In this document: one piece after another, positions 1 through 7,713 of the stretch
Numbering within the stretch: the stretch's first letter is position 1
How the letters are laid out: the number at the start of each line of letters is the position of its first letter
Assembly (NCBI GenBank): GCA_017635675.1
Contig: JAGBLA010000213.1
Location: 1-60,263, forward strand
DNA from: Ruminiclostridium sp.
GTDB lineage: Bacteria; Bacillota; Clostridia; Oscillospirales; Ruminococcaceae
Direction of reading: 5' to 3'
Length of the DNA stretch: 60,263 nt
The notes under the pieces: generated by a model
Told to the model about the DNA's origin: nothing
The model's database searches: none
The model's input: the letters and a program-made list of their open reading frames with translations, nothing else
Program-made: the position numbers and the translations under genes

Positions 1-1
1 A

Positions 2-403
2 CTGGAATCATTGATAGTAAACAGAAGCGCAGATATGTTTTATGCAGGAGGTGCGGCGGGATTTGATACGCTTGCTGCGCAGACAGTGCTTGAGCTCAAG
101 GCGTCATACCCTTGGATCTCACTGGTATTACTTATCCCCTGCTCTCCCGAAGAACAGACACGCTCATTTTCGTCAAATATGCAGGATACTTATTTTGATA
201 TAATGCAGAGCGCTGATAAAGTGGAATACATTTCTCCACATTATGTTGAAGGATGTATGAAAGAGCGAAATCAGCGGCTCATCGACTATGCCGATATATG
301 CGTTTGCTGTTATGACGAACGGCGTTCCGCAACAGGTACAGGTCAGACTGTACGAATGGCATACAAAAAAGGCATCAATGTCATCAATCTTTACAAGAAA
401 TGA
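2..403 (+). CDS. DUF1273/SLOG-fold protein, 3' part (5' end outside window)
   Basis: The reading frame is open to the left edge; the first start-like codon in frame is a TTG at 11, but codons upstream of it are also open, so I read this as the C-terminal two thirds of a longer gene. Family members (YpsA/DUF1273, SLOG superfamily) are about 180 residues and have a Rossmann-like fold thought to bind a nucleotide-type ligand. Visible family signatures are the YAGGAAGFDTLAA segment near the start, LIPCSPEEQ, the GCMKERNQRLIDYAD segment and the C-terminal GTGQTVRMAYKKGINVINLY strand. The gene converges on mgsA, and a terminator hairpin overlaps its last codons. The biochemical role of the family is not established, so none is assigned. 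Confidence 0.8.
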   Translation: MESLIVNRSADMFYAGGAAGFDTLAAQTVLELKASYPWISLVLLIPCSPEEQTRSFSSNMQDTYFDIMQSADKVEYISPHYVEGCMKERNQRLIDYADICVCCYDERRSATGTGQTVRMAYKKGINVINLYKK

Positions 404-415
404 CACCAATGCCTT
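369..415. terminator. Bidirectional intrinsic terminator between DUF1273 gene and mgsA
   Basis: Arms AAGGCAT (369-375) with ATGCCTT (409-415) and TGTCAT (379-384) with ATGACA (400-405) form an interrupted hairpin with a 15-base loop. On the minus strand it is followed directly by TTTTTTGTAT, a good U-tract for the mgsA transcript. On the plus strand the tail GTATTTCATAT is weaker. The 5' arm lies inside the coding sequence of the plus-strand gene. Confidence 0.65.
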
Positions 416-438
416 GTATTTCATATAGATAATACTCT

Positions 439-837
439 TTACGTTCTTACTATATCTCTCCAGTCGAGATCACCGCGTTCAAGAGCATGAATAAGTGCTT
501 CACCCGTTGCTATATTTGTAGCGACGGGTATATTATGCACATCGCTCAGTCTCAGCAGCGTCATTTCATTCGGCTCGTGTGCCTTGGCGTTGAGCGGGTC
601 GCGGAAGAAAAACAATACGTCTATCTCGTTGCATGAGATCCTCGCCCCGATCTGCTGATCACCGCCCTGGGATCCGCTCAGATATCTCTGAATATTCAGA
701 CCTGTCGCCTCTGCAACGAGCTTTCCTGTGGTTCCGGTAGCACAAAGATTGTGTCTGCTCAGAACACCGCAGTATGCTATACAAAACTGTACCATAAGTT
801 CTTTCTTTGAATCATGAGCAATAAGTGCTATGTTCAT
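439..837 (-). CDS. mgsA: Methylglyoxal synthase
   Basis: Converts dihydroxyacetone phosphate to methylglyoxal and phosphate, a bypass of lower glycolysis that relieves sugar-phosphate stress; cytoplasmic. The 132-residue product carries the family marks in order: MNIALIAHD at the N-terminus, GTTGKL near 35, [12 protein letters not shown] at 54-65 and KAHEPN at 85-90. D60 and H87 are spaced 27 residues apart, as are the catalytic Asp and His of the E. coli enzyme. I start at the ATG at 837 because an AAAGGTGG ribosome site lies 8 bases upstream, whereas an upstream in-frame codon has none. It is last in a run with minD, mrdA and mreDCB, a neighbourhood in which mgsA is commonly found in clostridia. 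Confidence 0.95.
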   Translation of the reverse strand: MNIALIAHDSKKELMVQFCIAYCGVLSRHNLCATGTTGKLVAEATGLNIQRYLSGSQGGDQQIGARISCNEIDVLFFFRDPLNAKAHEPNEMTLLRLSDVHNIPVATNIATGEALIHALERGDLDWRDIVRT

Positions 838-870
838 TTTGAACACCACCTTTCTGAAAACAATAGATCA

Positions 871-1608
871 TCAATCGATATTGATCGACAACGGAACACG
901 CTCACCGAGGATCCTTCTTGAAATCGAATCATAAGCCTTGAAACCTGCGCTTCCCTTCGGCAGCGGCTTGCCCTTTGAGCCGCACACTCTTATCTCGCTG
1001 TCCTCCGGTACTACGCCGATAAGGGGGATACCTACGGTATCCATAACCTCATCAAGATCGTACAGAATTTCCTCGTCCTTGAACTTAACGGGGACTTTAT
1101 TTATGATAAGTCTCTGATTTACGCAATTCTTAACATAAAGGAAGTCAGAGAGCATAGCACCGTCTCTTACACAGACCGTATCCGGTGTTGTTACCATAAG
1201 GATAAGATCAGCCGCCTTGATAACACTGAACACAGAGCTTCCGATACCCGCGGTGTCCATGATGATATAATCAAAATACTCTCTCATTTCCTCACAGACG
1301 CCGATTATCTTTTCAGGGTTTATCTCAATAAACGGGTTCTTTGTAGCACACACAAGCGAAAGGTTCTCGCTTCTGTCCACCTTTGTTGTGGCATTCATGA
1401 TATCGATCTTACCTTCGAGATATTCGCCTATATCATGTCTGACATTTCCGTTGATACCGAGAATTATATCCTGACATCTCAGACCGAAGTCAAGCTCGAC
1501 TATAAGGGTCTTTTTGCCCTGGTACGCAAGGCATGATGCGATATTGGCTGAGGTAGTTGACTTACCTGTACCGCCCTTTCCGGCAGTTACAGCAATGATC
1601 TGTGACAT
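871..1608 (-). CDS. minD: Septum site-determining ATPase MinD
   Basis: A ParA/MinD-family deviant Walker ATPase; MinD binds the membrane when ATP-bound and helps restrict where the FtsZ ring forms. The 245-residue protein has the deviant Walker A motif KGGTGKST with the signature lysine near the start, the ELDFGLRCQDIILG segment (where MinD usually has the DxDxGLRN motif), DYIIMDTAGIG as Walker B region and VTTPDTVCVRDG. The C-terminus, with SISRRILGERVP, could form the amphipathic membrane-targeting helix but is not an obvious textbook copy. A strong AGGAGG site precedes the ATG. Position next to mgsA and mrdA supports MinD over other ParA proteins. No minC or minE lies beside it. A chromosomal ParA-like protein of other function remains possible. 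Confidence 0.8.
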   Translation of the reverse strand: MSQIIAVTAGKGGTGKSTTSANIASCLAYQGKKTLIVELDFGLRCQDIILGINGNVRHDIGEYLEGKIDIMNATTKVDRSENLSLVCATKNPFIEINPEKIIGVCEEMREYFDYIIMDTAGIGSSVFSVIKAADLILMVTTPDTVCVRDGAMLSDFLYVKNCVNQRLIINKVPVKFKDEEILYDLDEVMDTVGIPLIGVVPEDSEIRVCGSKGKPLPKGSAGFKAYDSISRRILGERVPLSINID

Positions 1609-1705
1609 AGAAAAGTCCTCCTGTCATGTCGTATAACACATTTGCAATTAGTCATACTCATACATATTAGCATATTCTTATTGTATCACATTTCTGCAAA
1701 TTTTT

Positions 1706-1764
1706 AAAGACCTTTTTTCGTTTTATAATCATTTTCGTGAAAACTGCAACGAAAAAAGGTCTTT
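1706..1764. repeat. Perfect 17-bp inverted repeat between mrdA and minD
   Basis: AAAGACCTTTTTTCGTT at 1706-1722 and its exact reverse complement at 1748-1764 flank a 25-base AT-rich spacer. It lies 40 bases after the mrdA stop codon and 98 bases before the minD start, both on the minus strand. It could be an intrinsic terminator for the mre-mrdA transcript, since the arms supply A and U runs, or a protein-binding dyad for minD expression. Confidence 0.7.
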
Positions 1765-1803
1765 GATTTGTATATATTTACTAAAATATATTTCTGTTCT
1801 GTC

Positions 1804-3843
1804 TTACTTTCTCTTCCACGGAGTGAGAATAACGCCGTTTTCGTCCATATCCGGTTCATAATCATGATAGATATAGCAGTCTATAACATTTCTCACCATA
1901 TATCTCGAATACTCTCCTTTTTCAAGAACTATGCCGAAGGCTATCTGCGGATCCTCGGCGGGATAGTATCCCATTACGGTTGAGTTATAAACTCCGTCCG
2001 CTCCGGCTTCCGGTGTACCGGTCTTGATAGCCACACTGTAAGGCAAGCCGTCAAAATGCCAGAGTGCCGAGCTTGTAGGCCAGTTTACAAGCGTAGATAC
2101 AGCTATCATACCCTCGCGCACTATCTCAAACGCGTTATTCTTGTCCTCGATAACATCAACCACCTGCGGCTCAGTCTTGTACAGCATTTCTTTCATATCA
2201 TAATCCCAGACGGAATCCACAACATACGGCTTGTATCTTACGCCGTTATTTGCGAGTGTTACAGCCTGTACCGCAAGGTGAAGCGGTGTCACAAGCGTGT
2301 CCATCTGACCTATTGCCGCCTGAAGAGTATTGCCGCTGTCCCACTGCTCACCCCTCAGCTTTTCATAAAGAGCGGGATTGGACATCTGACCCGTAAGTCC
2401 GCCTATCTCAAGTCCGAGATCCGTACCGTAACCAAACCTTGTCGCGAAATCATAAAGCTCGTCTATACCGAGTCTTCGCCCGAGGTCATAAAAGAATATA
2501 TTGCACGACCATTTAAGGCAGTTCACCACATCATATCCGTAGTGATAGCCGGTGCATTTCGGCTGATAATCGGAATAGAACGTATATCTTCCTGTACAGG
2601 TCCCTCTTGTATTCCTGTCGATAAGCCCGTTTATCAGCCCGTCCGCCGCAGTTATAGTCTTAAATGCCGAGCCCGGGCGGTAAACGCCGTTGGTGCAGCG
2701 GTTCAGCATGGGACTTCCCGGTATAGCGAGTACAGACGCATAATCCTCAACAGACTGTTTCAGGTCATAAGTCGGATATGTCGCCATACCGAGAACTGCT
2801 CCCGTCTTTGCGTTTAGCACAACCACCGCCCCCGCGTCACATTCCTGACCTCTGTCCGCGGTATTGTTGAGCCAGTTTATCTGATTTGCGAGTATCTCCT
2901 GGAGCGTGTTCTGCTCCCTGGCGTTTATTGTGAGACGCACGCTGTTCCCTGCCACAACTTCCTTTGTTATTGTGTCAGACAGCGCCACTCCCTTTGAGTC
3001 ACGGATTATGGTACGCTCACCGTTAGTTCCCCGAAGTACACTCTCCATAGCCCGTTCAATACCGTATTTTCCTATGGTGTCGTTATAGCTGTACCCATCG
3101 GATTTCAGAGCTTCATATTCCTCGGGCGAGATGTAGCCGACGGAACCGAGAACGTGTGGCGCAATAGAGGTTATGACATATTCCCGGGCACTCTCCTCCA
3201 CAACGTCAACTCCCGAGAGCTTTATCCCGAGCTCCTTTATCATTATAACGGTATCGACAGACACATCATCGGCAAGTGTGAACCTGTTTTCATAGGAAAA
3301 ATCCTTCTTCTCCATTTCATAGCGTACACCGCCAACAAGCCTTATCTGCCCCGTGGTCAAGCTCTCGGTATTGATGTTGTACTTCTTCGCAAGAGCCGAG
3401 ATACAGTTTTCGACAGTCGCGTCGGGGTTTACTATTATTCGCTTTTTGAAACTCAGAAGCTCATCTCCGTCGGGGATAGTGAACTCAAAAGGCTCGGTGT
3501 AAGTTATCGGTACCGAATCATTCCATTTCTCGCCGTTCATGCTCAGCATCTCCACTGTTTTCAGCAGTATATCATTCTGCTTATCCGACGGCAAGAACGC
3601 TTTCTGTACAATGACTTTGTAAACCGCCCTGTTTGAAGTCATGTTAAGACCCGTGCTGTCAAATATCTGCCCCCTGGTAGCTATCATTTCCTGGGTCGCG
3701 GTATAGCTTATCTCTGTCTGTGAAAGGTACTGTTCCCCCTCAACTATCTGAAGACTTATCAGTCTTACCGTACACAAAAAAAGGAAAGCAATGATAAGCA
3801 GCACGAGTATTATGCTGCGGATAACCACTGTTACTCTGCTCAA
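1804..3843 (-). CDS. mrdA: Penicillin-binding protein 2-type transpeptidase
   Basis: Class B penicillin-binding protein that cross-links peptidoglycan during side-wall elongation with the MreBCD/RodA machine. The 679-residue product has one N-terminal membrane segment (residues about 8-28), a dimerisation domain, and the transpeptidase motifs: GSAFK with the active serine near residue 391, SCN near 445 and KTGT near 608. The start is a TTG that overlaps the stop codon of mreD (TTGA), with a GGGTGA site just upstream, so translation is probably coupled to mreD. Its position directly after mreD matches the PBP2 of many clostridia. No rodA is adjacent, which is unusual for this arrangement. Confidence 0.93.
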   Translation of the reverse strand: MSRVTVVIRSIILVLLIIAFLFLCTVRLISLQIVEGEQYLSQTEISYTATQEMIATRGQIFDSTGLNMTSNRAVYKVIVQKAFLPSDKQNDILLKTVEMLSMNGEKWNDSVPITYTEPFEFTIPDGDELLSFKKRIIVNPDATVENCISALAKKYNINTESLTTGQIRLVGGVRYEMEKKDFSYENRFTLADDVSVDTVIMIKELGIKLSGVDVVEESAREYVITSIAPHVLGSVGYISPEEYEALKSDGYSYNDTIGKYGIERAMESVLRGTNGERTIIRDSKGVALSDTITKEVVAGNSVRLTINAREQNTLQEILANQINWLNNTADRGQECDAGAVVVLNAKTGAVLGMATYPTYDLKQSVEDYASVLAIPGSPMLNRCTNGVYRPGSAFKTITAADGLINGLIDRNTRGTCTGRYTFYSDYQPKCTGYHYGYDVVNCLKWSCNIFFYDLGRRLGIDELYDFATRFGYGTDLGLEIGGLTGQMSNPALYEKLRGEQWDSGNTLQAAIGQMDTLVTPLHLAVQAVTLANNGVRYKPYVVDSVWDYDMKEMLYKTEPQVVDVIEDKNNAFEIVREGMIAVSTLVNWPTSSALWHFDGLPYSVAIKTGTPEAGADGVYNSTVMGYYPAEDPQIAFGIVLEKGEYSRYMVRNVIDCYIYHDYEPDMDENGVILTPWKRK

Positions 3844-4436
3844 TGCTCATCACCCTGCTCTCCGTTGAAATCATCATCGTCGTAATCAATAGTATTCATG
3901 CTCTCCGACGCAAGTCTTGTTTCTATGCTTCTTACAAGATAATACACCGCGGGAGACACGACCATAGTTGCGGCAGCCGTCGGAATTATGGAAGAAACAA
4001 GTATGACCTCGCCCTTCGGGATATTCCATATCAGGATATTGAACAGATAATCCATAGAATACTCGATAAACACCGCAGCCGCAGCGATAATGCAGAAGTT
4101 TATCAGATTTACTCTTATAAGATTGCGCACAAGCAGCGATGATACAACGCTCACAGTCATCAGCCATATAGCGCTGAAACCGAATACATACCCGCTTGCC
4201 ATGTCTATCATGAATCCGCAGAACAGTGCAAATATGCACGAAGACAACTCATCCTCATGCATTGATACCGCAGCGCAAAGCGGGATAATGAATACCGGCT
4301 GCCATAAACCGAAAATACCTGCGCGCATCATAACATAGAATACTATCATAAGCAAAGAAAGCGTTGCCCATTTTATAACACGATACCGCTTTTCTGTGCG
4401 TGAAAGCTCTTCTCTTGACGAGATGCTGAATCTCAT
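3840..4436 (-). CDS. mreD: Rod shape-determining membrane protein MreD
   Basis: Integral membrane component of the elongasome that links MreB and MreC. The product (198 residues from the ATG at 4436) is very hydrophobic, with about five membrane segments between residues 20 and 165, and ends in an acidic tail (DYDDDDFNGEQGDEH). MreD sequences diverge strongly, so the call rests on size, topology and position between mreC and mrdA. I prefer the ATG at 4436 to an upstream TTG at 4457: it follows the mreC stop by one base and has an ACAGG site 7-12 bases upstream inside the end of mreC. Confidence 0.88.
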   Translation of the reverse strand: MRFSISSREELSRTEKRYRVIKWATLSLLMIVFYVMMRAGIFGLWQPVFIIPLCAAVSMHEDELSSCIFALFCGFMIDMASGYVFGFSAIWLMTVSVVSSLLVRNLIRVNLINFCIIAAAAVFIEYSMDYLFNILIWNIPKGEVILVSSIIPTAAATMVVSPAVYYLVRSIETRLASESMNTIDYDDDDFNGEQGDEH

Positions 4437-4437
4437 A

Positions 4438-5280
4438 TTACTTATCCTGTCCCTCAAAACCCGTCACCACAAATACGCGGGTTATCCTGAAAACATCCTC
4501 TGCCGGGGCTATCACAGCGTGCTGTGTAAGTCCGTTGGAATCACTGAAAACACTCTTTACCGTGCCGAACATAATATCCCCCGGAAATACCGAGCTTCCG
4601 GATGTTATCACCACATCGCCCTCTCTTATATCGCTGCTCTTCGACACAAAGCTCATTATACAGCAGCCTGCCGCGGCATACTCTGCGTCATTCTCCGTGA
4701 TACCAACCGATTTTGTACGCGTTGTGACAAGCCCCACATTCACATCGGGTGAAAGCACAGTCTTGACTGTCGAATAATGCTCCGATATCTCGCCAATTAT
4801 CCCGACAAGCCCCACAGAAGTGAACACCGGGTCATACAGTTTTATCCCGTCGGCACTTCCCCGGTCTATCGTAAACCCGCCGTATATGTCGCCTGCTTTT
4901 CTTGCCGTAACATTACACGGCGGAGACCATGTATAATCCTCATGCGCCTCGGCTATTCCGAGAATACTTCGGTACTGCTCATTTTCCTCATCTGTGCGCT
5001 CTTTATCGACTATCTTTCCGTACATTTCGGTAAGCATCTCACGCAGCCGCTCATTCTCCTCGCGGTATTTGTTTGCATTTACCAGCGTATCAATGGTCTC
5101 CTCTGTCCAGTTGCTTACCGCAGTACCCGCGGACACGAACGGCTGTGTCACTGTTTCGAGAAGGCTTCTCGGGAATATTATATTGTTCCCCGCGATAGCG
5201 GCATATATCATTATTCCGAAAACCAAGGCGAAAATGCAGACTATCACCTTGAATTTCCAGCTCTGAAAAAAATCCTTCAT
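4438..5280 (-). CDS. mreC: Rod shape-determining protein MreC
   Basis: Bitopic membrane protein that forms the extracellular scaffold of the elongasome and contacts class B penicillin-binding proteins. The 280-residue product has an N-terminal membrane segment (about 10-30), a coiled coil (about 65-105, rich in E/R/N, REENERLREMLTEMYGK) and the two-barrel MreC domain (GGFTIDRGSADGI, GLVGIIGEIS, STVKTVLSPDVNVG, GDVVITSG). Downstream mreD follows after one base. Upstream, mreB is separated by 86 bases that contain a hairpin. Confidence 0.94.
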   Translation of the reverse strand: MKDFFQSWKFKVIVCIFALVFGIMIYAAIAGNNIIFPRSLLETVTQPFVSAGTAVSNWTEETIDTLVNANKYREENERLREMLTEMYGKIVDKERTDEENEQYRSILGIAEAHEDYTWSPPCNVTARKAGDIYGGFTIDRGSADGIKLYDPVFTSVGLVGIIGEISEHYSTVKTVLSPDVNVGLVTTRTKSVGITENDAEYAAAGCCIMSFVSKSSDIREGDVVITSGSSVFPGDIMFGTVKSVFSDSNGLTQHAVIAPAEDVFRITRVFVVTGFEGQDK

Positions 5281-5323
5281 ATTCCCTTTCCGTCAGTTCT
5301 GTTTTCTTTCCTTAAAATACGAA

Positions 5324-5356
5324 AAGTGCTTCCGTGACCTGCGCCCCGGAGCACTT
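5324..5356 (-). terminator. Possible attenuator hairpin between mreB and mreC
   Basis: On the minus strand AAGTGCTCCG (5356-5347) can pair with CGGAAGCACTT (5334-5324), with one bulged A, and is followed by TTCGTATTTT. This resembles a weak intrinsic terminator that would let only part of the mreB transcription continue into mreCD-mrdA. Confidence 0.45.
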
Positions 5357-5366
5357 CGCGTCAAGC

Positions 5367-6386
5367 TCAATATCTTGAATCGTCGTCGCTTAAAACATCT
5401 ATCAGCTTATCTATGTTTTCAAGCACCTTACCCGTGCCGTCGGCAACACAATCGAGAGGTCTTTCCGCCACCTTGACAGGCATACCGGTTTCGCGGTTAA
5501 TAAGCTGGTCAAGACCTTTAAGGAGCGCACCGCCCCCCGCGAGCATGATCCCCTGGTCAATAATATCAGCGGAAAGCTCCGGAGGTGTCTTTTCGAGCGT
5601 GACCTTTATCGCTTCTATAACATGGCTCAGCGGCTCGGCAAGAGCTTCCCGTATCTCCTCGCTTGTTATTGTGATATTCTCGGGCAAGCCGTTAAGAAGG
5701 TTTCTGCCCTTTATATCCATTACCGGTTCATTATCCGCATAAGGAAATGCGGAACCGATAGCTATCTTTATGTTTTCCGCAGTACGCTCACCGATAAGAA
5801 GATTATAACGTTTCTTTATATAATTGATTATTGAATTGTCAAATTCATCTCCCGCAACTCTTACCGAGCGCGAAGTTACTATGCCGCCGAGCGAAATAAC
5901 AGCCACTTCGCTCGTACCGCCGCCGATATCGACTATCATGCTGCCGGTAGGTTCAGCGACAGGCAGTCCTGCACCTATCGCCGCTGCCATAGGCTCCTCG
6001 ATTATCGAGACTCTCTTTGCGCCGGCGCTCTGTGCAGCTTCTTTTACAGCTCTGCGCTCAACCGCGGTAACTCCCGACGGGATACAAATAATAACACGTG
6101 TCTTTACAAACTTTCTGCCCTTGACCGCTTTTGAGATAAACTCCTGCAGCATACTCGTGGTCATGTCAAAATCCGCGATAACACCGTCTTTGAGCGGTCT
6201 TACCGCGACTATCGAGCCGGGGGTCCTTCCTATTACGTCCTTTGCTTCCTGACCGACATATCTTACGCGTTCATATTTAACATCTACCGCAACAACGCTG
6301 GGTTCTCTGATTATAATGCCCTTTCCGCGCATATACACAAGTGTGTTTGCAGTACCGAGGTCAATACCTATATCCTTGGTAAACAT
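5367..6386 (-). CDS. mreB: Rod shape-determining actin homologue MreB
   Basis: Actin-like ATPase that forms membrane-attached filaments and directs side-wall synthesis. The 339-residue length is typical. Visible are the phosphate-1 motif [15 protein letters not shown] at the N-terminus, [11 protein letters not shown], the phosphate-2 motif [18 protein letters not shown], the nucleotide-contacting [15 protein letters not shown] and [10 protein letters not shown], and the adenosine motif [13 protein letters not shown]. It is the first gene of the mreBCD-mrdA set and has its own promoter 50-75 bases upstream. It could be an Mbl/MreBH paralogue, but the operon position favours MreB. Confidence 0.96.
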   Translation of the reverse strand: MFTKDIGIDLGTANTLVYMRGKGIIIREPSVVAVDVKYERVRYVGQEAKDVIGRTPGSIVAVRPLKDGVIADFDMTTSMLQEFISKAVKGRKFVKTRVIICIPSGVTAVERRAVKEAAQSAGAKRVSIIEEPMAAAIGAGLPVAEPTGSMIVDIGGGTSEVAVISLGGIVTSRSVRVAGDEFDNSIINYIKKRYNLLIGERTAENIKIAIGSAFPYADNEPVMDIKGRNLLNGLPENITITSEEIREALAEPLSHVIEAIKVTLEKTPPELSADIIDQGIMLAGGGALLKGLDQLINRETGMPVKVAERPLDCVADGTGKVLENIDKLIDVLSDDDSRY

Positions 6387-6438
6387 TGCTCTACGGGATC
6401 TCCTTTATTGTTCTTTCAAATACCAAACCGATACTAAT

Positions 6439-6467
6439 ATTATAGCACGATTATCCCGTTGTTACAA
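6439..6467 (-). promoter_or_regulatory. Sigma-A type promoter of mreB
   Basis: On the minus strand TTGTAA (6467-6462), a 17-base spacer and TATAAT (6444-6439), with an extended TGC before the -10. It sits about 50 bases upstream of the mreB start codon. Confidence 0.7.
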
Positions 6468-6536
6468 CTTGCAAAACCTTAAAATTTTACGGAATATAAT
6501 GGATTATTTTTATTCAATTTAATCAAAGTCCCTTCA

Positions 6537-6974
6537 TCATCTCCCGGTAGAGCCGAAACCGCCCTTTCCGCGGGGAGTTTCATCGAGCTCGTCGCACACT
6601 ATGTAATCAGGCAGTATGACAGGCATGATGACCATTTGCGCTATGCGGTCTCCGTTCTTTACAGTATATGGTTCGGACGAATGATTGATAAGCGGCACCA
6701 TGATCTCTCCTCTGTAATCGCTGTCAACAACACCGACACAGTTGGCAAGTGATATGCCGAATTTGCTGGAAACCGAGCTGCGCGGGAAGATGAACGCTCC
6801 GCACCCGCCGTAGGGTATGCCTATCGCGATACCGGTGGGGATAAGCTTTCTCTCACCGGGCTTTATGACTATATCTTCTTCTATGCACGCATAGAGATCA
6901 GCGCCTGCGCTGCCGTCGGTCGCCCTCATGGGAAGTCTTGCCATAGGTCTCGTCTTTTTGATATCAATATTCAT
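6537..6974 (-). CDS. dut: Deoxyuridine 5'-triphosphate nucleotidohydrolase
   Basis: Hydrolyses dUTP to dUMP and pyrophosphate, which keeps uracil out of DNA and supplies thymidylate precursor. A 145-residue trimeric-type dUTPase with its five motifs: ATDGSAGADLYA (about 18-29), FPRSSVSSK, GVVDSDYRGEI, GDRIAQMV and the C-terminal RGKGGFGSTGR arm that closes over the nucleotide. It begins one base after the U32-like gene and is the last gene of the long operon that starts at 16985. No clear terminator hairpin was seen in the 150 bases between it and mreB. Confidence 0.96.
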   Translation of the reverse strand: MNIDIKKTRPMARLPMRATDGSAGADLYACIEEDIVIKPGERKLIPTGIAIGIPYGGCGAFIFPRSSVSSKFGISLANCVGVVDSDYRGEIMVPLINHSSEPYTVKNGDRIAQMVIMPVILPDYIVCDELDETPRGKGGFGSTGR

Positions 6975-6975
6975 A

Positions 6976-7713
6976 TCATTCTACCCCTCTGTAATATAAT
7001 CCCGTAGTATATTTCCGGATATCAGGCTTTTCATTCAGCGAATAACTTCGCACTATGCCGGATATCTCCTTTTCCGTTGTAAATCGCAGCACTGCGAACG
7101 AGGCATGAAATTCACCCAGCCTCCCGCTGAGCATAAGAACGTCACTGTTAAGTATCTCGACAGTGTTATCGGAACAGATCACATCGAGCTTATTGCCTTT
7201 CCTGTCGGTGATCTGCCGCCCGCACCGCAGCTTTCCGCACGGCTTTCCGTCATTTATCGGACATCGTCTGGTAAGCATCATCGGAAGATACCCATAAGCA
7301 AGAAATCCTATCGGTACAGCCATGTCAAGAGAATTCATGCGTTTTATCGTTATCTCCGGGGAAACTATGATATCCGTAAGACCGCACCCCGCGAAAAATC
7401 TCACGCTTTCGCTGTTGGTGCAGTTCAGTCTGTTGCCGCCGCAGACTTTAAAGCCGTTCCTGCTCAGAAGTTCGATATGTCCCGACGTGTGAGCGAGCGC
7501 CTTATCAAAACCAAGCGCCTTCAGCCTCAGCAGCTCTTTCTCAGTTTTCTCCTCACAGTCTGCAAGATACTCCGGCGGAAGAAGAATGATTTTCTCAGCT
7601 CTGTCCGCCGCTTTTTCCGCAAGTCGCAGCGGAACATACACAGCTTCAAACTCAGAGCATTTCAAGGCTTCGTCGAGCTGCCCTGCTGTATAGATCCATG
7701 CTCTCAGGTTCAT
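6976..7713 (-). CDS. Small U32-peptidase-like protein
   Basis: The 245-residue product resembles only the C-terminal half of the TIM-barrel of collagenase-like U32 peptidases. The best signatures are GYLPMMLTRRCPI, CGKLRCGRQITDRKG and EILNSDVLMLSGRLGEF. Full U32 proteins are 400-800 residues, so this is a short form. Cysteines at about 151, 159, 164 and 180 match the conserved cysteine set which, in the RNA-hydroxylating U32 members (RlhA/TrhP), is linked to an Fe-S cluster. Those members make 5-hydroxy-pyrimidines in rRNA or tRNA, so an RNA-modification role is as likely as proteolysis. It overlaps recN by 4 bases upstream and abuts dut. The activity is inferred, not shown. Confidence 0.65.
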   Translation of the reverse strand: MNLRAWIYTAGQLDEALKCSEFEAVYVPLRLAEKAADRAEKIILLPPEYLADCEEKTEKELLRLKALGFDKALAHTSGHIELLSRNGFKVCGGNRLNCTNSESVRFFAGCGLTDIIVSPEITIKRMNSLDMAVPIGFLAYGYLPMMLTRRCPINDGKPCGKLRCGRQITDRKGNKLDVICSDNTVEILNSDVLMLSGRLGEFHASFAVLRFTTEKEISGIVRSYSLNEKPDIRKYTTGLYYRGVE

